Shown one piece after another: positions 58,190 to 64,000 of a stretch of 64,000 bases of DNA. The stretch comes from Celoporthe dispersa (taxonomy: Eukaryota > Ascomycota > Sordariomycetes > Diaporthales > Cryphonectriaceae), in contig WAID01000004.1 of the NCBI GenBank assembly GCA_016584495.1, positions 186,001-250,000 on the forward strand, read 5' to 3'. The notes beneath the pieces were generated by a model. The model saw nothing but the letters and a program-made list of their open reading frames with translations. It searched no databases and had not been told where the DNA came from. Position numbers and translations under genes: made by a program. Position 1 is the stretch's first letter; each line of letters begins with the position of its first letter.

Positions 58190-61100
58190 CTTGTTCTTCC
58201 GTCGATGATGTTGTTGTGATTGTTCGGTCGATCGTGGTCTGCCGTCGTCGTCAAGAAGCACTGGGGAGGCCAAGAAAATCAGACGAATGGGAATTAGACG
58301 CCCCAAGGCCAATGGTAGGGTGAACAGCTGGTGGATGTGCTACTGCTGCTGCTGCTGCTGCTGCTCGTGGGGCCGTCTTCACGAAGCGAGGTCTTAGGGG
58401 CGGGGGCCGACGCATTGATCTTTAGCGATTGGTGTCGAAGACTCCTTACGAGATTGATCCCCTCCTCTGGATGTTATAGTCTTCTGGGAGAGAGAAGGAG
58501 AAGCTGGCCTCTCGACTGCACCGGCAGATGAAACAGGTGAGATGCTGGGGCATTGTTTTTGCTGTTCCAGAAAGACCTGGTGAGGGGAGACCAACAGACA
58601 GGGCCACTAAGCATCGCTGAGACGATCGGCACTGCGTTTGACACAGCAAAGCAGCAGCAACGCCTGGTGAAGCGGCGCGGGCGGGCTCAAGACGCGACCT
58701 GGGACCGCGTCTACGGCCGCAGCCCAGCAAGGCAGCGGCGACTTGTCATGCTTGAGCTCGAGAGCCGCGAGGGTGGCCATGCTGACTGTACAAGATGGAG
58801 ACTGCAATATCATGGCCCTCCTCTCGCTGCTGCTTGAGCCAAAAGCCAGACCAGGGTGCCGCCGTCATGCGCGGGCGGTCGGCGACGGCTGGAAGCCCGG
58901 GAGAAGAGGCCGTCATGTCCGCAGAGGGGGAGGGCCCAGGGGCGTGCCAATCATTGGCTGAGGTCGCCTGGCTGCTGTTTTGTTTCGGCGCGGCCAGACT
59001 GCCCGGCTTGGGCCGTGGTCGTCGAGGTGTGAAGAGGAGAAAAAGTTTCGAGATGGGCGAGCAGGAGCTGACTTCAGCCAAGGCTTACTGTAATGGCCTG
59101 CAACCTGCACTAACACGAGCCGTATGGGGCTCGGGTGCAGGGCTGTTAGCCATAGAGCCCCTGGCGCCGACCATAAGCAGACCCGGGCTTGGCCCCCCCA
59201 GACGGCTCGAAACTCCTCCACTGCCGGTGGAAGTGACGGTGTTCAGGGGAACGAACCTATTCTTAGAATCGAGACCAACATCTTGTGTCGTGGTCTGGGA
59301 TGCAGCTTCAGTCGCCGGCCTGTCTGTTGACATCATCCAGCTTCCCAAGGTGATCCACCGTCGAGATAGGTTCTGTACTGCAGACGTCCAGGGGCTCACC
59401 AGCCTCCACAGCCTCATCCACCTGCTTCGTTTCATCATCATCGTCATATTCTTCTTTTTCTTCTTCTTCTTCTTCTCCATCTCCACTTCTTCTTCGATGC
59501 TGACCACAAGCCTAGTCATGACGGTCGAGACGAATCCTCGGTTGGCTTGTCAGCGTCTCAAAGATTACTTGCCATGCAGACAGTGCCCCTGTCAATAGAC
59601 GAATACATTGAGACTTTGATAGACAAGTCAGTATACCTTCGCCTTTGCGGTTGACTGGCTAGGCCATCTTCGATGGGAAGTGGCCGACTATCGACCATTC
59701 CATTGGAAACTGTGCCACGCTCGACGTCCGACCAACATAGGGGACGGGGATGGCCTTGGAACCTGGGTTCAGTCTTCATTCAGGGGCATCTACAATCAAT
59801 TCAGTCGTTTTCGAAGAAGAGAAGACGAAGCTCTGAGCGATAAAAAATATCGAAAGAGCAGAAGACAGGGCTAGAGGTAGCTCTTTCCCGCTGAAAGTTT
59901 CCACCACCTCCTCATTATGAAGGCATGACGGCATGCCTTCCTCATCCTCCATCTTAGTGCTCCTTTTCAAAAGGAAGGATCCATAGGGCCTAGAGGTACT
60001 TCGATACGCGGCAATCGAATGACCCCTTCCTAACAGTTCTTTGTCTCTGGAACAGTATTGGGAGTACTACACTCCGGGTCCTCCACGCTCTTGAATTGAT
60101 AACGAGATAACTCTACACGGTGTTCGACATGTTGGAGTTGGCAGGTTTAAGGTCGATAAAGGTGAGTCTTCGATAAGGTCCTCCGGGTTGATCGCAGTAC
60201 ATGTTGTCGGTAGTCCTACGTATACATCTACCCGAATGAAAAAGTACTGACTACCTTTGAGCCTGGTTCTGGATGCAGGGGACTACGACCGCGGATGCCC
60301 ATCCTAGCCTGATAGCAGTGCCCAGAGTCAATACCGTCTGAGCCTCGTCAGTAATTCCTTTGAAGTCTGGCGCCATCAGACTGTGATGATAGTTTTACGA
60401 GACTCCAGGGCGCACCGCCAGACACCCCAGGCCTACTCAAGTACGTGGCAGAGGTCTCCCGTCCCGATCTGAATGATTATATGGCTAAGCTTCTTTGTAT
60501 GCTCGGACAATACTGGAGAGGCTCTATCCTGGCCCTATGATTCTCCGTTACGTGAAGAAAGCAGCAAACTCCGGTCTTCGACTGGGGAGCCACTGGCATA
60601 CAATTTCGCGGCTGCTTAGGACGCTACCCCGCTGAGCGACCATTGTGCATGGCGACCACCATCACTCACCATCGTGTCGACAGTCGCCTGCGTCTGGTGC
60701 GAACCGGCCAGTCAGCATATTCTAAAAATATCTCTGCTGCACCCAGGCTCGGCCGTCCTTCCGACCTCATAGCAGTCTGACAGCCGGCCCGGCCCCTCCC
60801 GGCCCAAGGTTGGCTGGGGCCATCTGGAGCATACACCATACGTCACTGTCACTGTCCAAAACTTGTCGTCACTCGTCTCTTAGCAAGAGTATCATCAAGC
60901 CCAGGCAGCACTTGATCTTTAGGCCGAGACGGCCATTCATACGAGGAGTGCTTACGAAATTGAAAGGTGGGTCAACATATACATGACGAATAATTTCCTA
61001 GAGGGTCAAGTAGAAGTTCTAGGGGCCAGCTGCGATAGTATGAGCTGGCATAGAGATATATGTACGACAGTGAACAGCGATGAAGATGCTCTAGATACTC

Positions 61101-62923
61101 AATACGGAGTACACCTGTGTGTGGTGGATGTTCAAGGTCTCCGCCACTTCTAAGAAGACTGCTGGGGGCCGTAACACTATGCCCCAGTAGCATTGTGAAT
61201 GGCTGATTGGTAGCAGCCTCTCTTTATATCAGAAAGAAACCGGCCATCAAGGGAAAAGAAACTTGCTACAAACTCCAGATGCCCGGCTCTCAACTCCGCT
61301 CTTCTGACTTTGAGGGTTTCGGTTCGATGCATCTCTCTCCAACGGGATGATATTGTCCGGTGGAAGACTGCGGAGAGACAGTGCGGGCCGAAACACTGTT
61401 CCAGCTGTTGATGCGTGAGAGTTGGCAGGTATAAGATTCCAAATTGGTGTGTCGATTGGAATAGTAGGAGCCGCAGATTGAGGTCAAACAAATATGAAGA
61501 CAAGTGACGACTGTAACTGAAATAGTGAAGCCACGGTGACGCCCCCCCGGAGACATTTGGGCTCGGACTGCAGCCCGCATATCCAGCCTAGATGATGTGC
61601 ACATGGAGGGTTGCCACGTATCTGTCTTGATCTACCTGCGTCTCAGAGTCCCCCGAAACACCCACGACCTCACAACATAAGAGCAGAGCAGGTGACGGGT
61701 GGCAGGTGGGGAGGGGGGAGGCTGGAGAGGCTTCCCTCCGCGGTGCTCCGGCTGGTTCCATGTTAGGCAAGCCGTCAGTTGCCAACTGACAGGTGACGCT
61801 AGGCTTCTCATGGTAGAAACAGGTACTCCCGCACCTTGGCAAGCTTGGCGCACTGCTAAGCACGCTATCGTAGCTAGCCACGCAACACGCAAACACGTTT
61901 GCCACGCCAGCCCAGCAGAGTTAGCTTCTGAGATCAGCAGCAACTCGATCCTACCCTGGGCGTGTGTGTGTTTGTGTGTACGCCATCCCCCCGGAGACTT
62001 TCACCTTGTCAAGCCTTGGACGTAATTGGTGACGGACACAGACAACACAGAGTATGCAGTCAGTCGCTAGATCAAGCCTTGTCTAACTCCCCACTCCATG
62101 TGGCGATCCATATTTCCACAAACAAAATCTCCAGTGGTGTTATATTATGGGGGTTTCATCTGGTTGCCGTCCGATCCGGGTGCAGAGGCAAGAGAGGTGA
62201 GGACCCCTGCGGGTTGACAGGCCCGATTTTATGACGACACCTTCAGGGACCTTCCTTGGACCGATCGCGTGCAGGACAGTCTAGATATTTTCACACGAGA
62301 AGGCAATCGCCAACCACGTCGGAGAACAGTCGATTCAGTACGGAACAAACGGGTCCAAGTTTTGTGGAGCGTCCCTGTCCCTCGACTGCCTCTCTTCGCC
62401 TTTCCTTCACCACCTCCTCCTCGACCGCCCACCCCTCCTCTCTCCCTCTCACCTGGTACCCATGGTCCAATCTTTCTTTCACTTCCGACAGATCTAAGCG
62501 AGGGGGCGCATAGACCACACGATGATGAAATCGGCACCCCTGCCGTTCTCAAAGTGGACACCCTGATCTTGTTCCTCCTCCTCCTCCTCCTCCTCCAGCT
62601 TGGTGATCGCCCACGGCGGATGACATGGCGTCTTGTCGCCAGCCCGGCCGACGACAAGCAGCCAGCACCCGTTCGCCCTCAAAACAATATCGAGACTTTC
62701 TTTGTCTTTTCTTTTCCTTTTTTTTGAACGACATATCTTCGACCCCGTTTACGAGCGGTAGCGTCATCATCTTTTCTATTCACACGTCAGGCAACATATC
62801 AAACACGAACTGACCAGCACTCTCACCAACTATTTATGTCAACTCCGGTCTCGAACTCAACATTCAACTCAACCTCAGCACGTATCACACCTCGTCTACC
62901 TTCGCGATAGGATCGCTGTCAAC
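58190..62923. other. long gene-poor spacer
   Basis: About 4.7 kb without a supported gene. It has a CTG-type trinucleotide repeat (58340-58365), a TTC repeat (59450-59478), roughly 950 bp (60010-60960) with no open frame over 60 codons, and a CTC repeat (62574-62598) upstream of the last gene. A 267-codon frame at 58795-59598 was judged spurious. Confidence 0.45.
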
Positions 62924-64000
62924 ATGGCGGAAGGGGCCATCCCAGGTGCGCCCCAGGTTTCTGGCACCGGCGAGGACGCCTCCTTCTTCACCCACCAGCC
63001 TCCGCCTGTCCAGGGCGTCAACTTCGGCTCCCAGTCAGATGCCATCGACCAGGCCGGCCCTGCCTCCCCGGCACAGGCACCAGACGAGCTGCGACAGCGC
63101 AGTGGGAGTCACAGCCGCTGGCATGCGCGCCAGCATAGCCACGACGACACGGGCGACGAGACGGACTCTCCAGACTCCCACTCTCGCCTGGCAACCTCTC
63201 CCATGCTCTCACCAGAGCTCCCAGCAACCCCCATCCCACACAGCGATACACCGCTGGCCACGCCTGGCCCCGCTGACACAACACGCCGCGCGCGTTTCCC
63301 CTCGGAGCCGGCGCAGCTTGCGAGGTCCTACTCGGCACCTCGTCGGGCGAGAACCGACATGACCTCGGCAGGTGCAGCCCCGCCATACGAGGGCGAGAAG
63401 GACCAGGAGCCCTTCCGCCACCGACGCGGCTGGTGGGAGTCGCTCAGGAGCTGGGTGAGGGCGGTGAGGGACGACTTTGGCGCACCAGACAGGGACCAGG
63501 ATATCCAGGACCTCATCGGCGATATAGGCATTGATCTGCAGACGATCCGCAGGGTCACCGGGCGGCCCAAGAAAGGGAAGAAGGCTTCCCACACCCACGT
63601 CTCGAGCCTCATCGCCCCGTCCGTGATGCTGGCCCGCCCGGGCCTGGGCACCAGGACCGAGTCTACCGCCTCCGTCCAGACAACCCACTCCGGCAGCACC
63701 ACCGCCGTGGGGTCTGGGACGACCACCCCTGGTACCCTGAGGAAGATCTTTGGGCCCGGCGTCGACGCCCATGAGCTGTCCAGCGCGCTCAAGAAGCTGA
63801 AGGCTAGGGCTGCCAAGGGCGACAGCAAGCAGGCCAAGTATGTGCAGGCCAAGGCCGAGCTGGCACACAGGAGGAACCTGGTGCTCCTAATAGTAAGCCC
63901 GCGCGCGGTCGCTATCAAGTAGAAGGGGACTAGCCGGCTGGCTGACACTCACATGCAGGTCTACGCATTCATGGCATATGGTGCTCCCTCTCACCGCATC
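62924..64000 (+). CDS. PRM10/ThrE-like membrane protein, 5' part
   Basis: Starts at ATG 62924 and runs past the window. Exon 1 (62924-63892) encodes 323 residues: a disordered Ser/Pro/His-rich N-terminus, a WWESLRSWVRAVRDDFGAPD block and a basic segment ending AKAELAHRRNLVLLI. A 66-bp intron (63893-63958, with a CTGAC branch-like site) leads in phase to exon 2, VYAFMAYGAPSHRI. The last junction matches the start of the ThrE/DUF1212 membrane domain in fungal pheromone-regulated membrane protein 10 homologues, where a His-Arg in GAPSHR is conserved. The remaining membrane domain lies outside the window. In bacteria ThrE exports threonine/serine; the fungal role is unknown. Confidence 0.82.

Noticed and set aside
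58795..59598. 267-codon plus-strand frame with a poly-Phe run
   Set aside because: No domain; the Phe run comes from a TTC microsatellite and the rest has no protein-like pattern.
61310..61330. GGTTCGAT-like tRNA B-box
   Set aside because: No matching A-box, acceptor stem or cloverleaf arms around it.

Overview
The window looks like nuclear DNA of a filamentous ascomycete (Pezizomycotina, most likely Sordariomycetes). Genes are monocistronic on both strands, with short GT-AG introns (about 55-125 bp) and wide spacers holding homopolymers and microsatellites. The families present (DHA1 and monocarboxylate-type MFS porters, Zn2Cys6 and bZIP regulators, amino-acid permeases, secreted PLB-like protein, kinesin-10, PRM10-like protein) are those of that group. 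I saw no rRNA, CRISPR array or convincing tRNA, and no intact transposon.

Layout. 0-11 kb: an FMN-dependent 2-hydroxy-acid oxidase with three frame breaks, a DHA1 efflux porter, a short ORF with one in-frame stop, and a Zn2Cys6 regulator whose zinc cluster is split by an unusually long intron. This may be a small metabolism/export/regulation group. 12-19 kb: a bZIP protein followed by a gene-poor tract. 19-23 kb: the mitochondrial Glu-tRNA(Gln) amidotransferase B subunit and a Gal80-like protein. 23-27 kb: a ten-exon protein kinase with a proline-rich N-terminus and an RGG-rich tail. 28-34 kb: a membrane-anchored WbsX-type protein, a secreted phospholipase-B-like protein that lacks the expected catalytic arginine, and a small membrane protein. 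36-46 kb: a monocarboxylate-type MFS porter, AIM24, a kinesin-10, and a protein resembling PD-(D/E)XK/Uma2 nucleases. 48-52 kb: two amino-acid permeases tail to tail. 53-58 kb: a broken cytochrome P450 and a low-complexity protein with an N-terminal Cys/His module. 59-64 kb: a long spacer, then the 5' part of a PRM10/ThrE-like membrane protein cut by the window end.

The strongest window-wide pattern is the distribution of one-base indels. About a dozen frame breaks, most of them explained by one base in or near a short mononucleotide run, fall in the oxidase, regulator, kinase, WbsX, small membrane, nuclease-like and P450 genes. None is needed in about 19 kb of coding sequence from the other twelve genes. 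This could be unpolished assembly error or real decay of dispensable genes; short-read mapping would decide. Splice sites were placed by eye; those quoted keep the reading frame and match family motifs unless stated.
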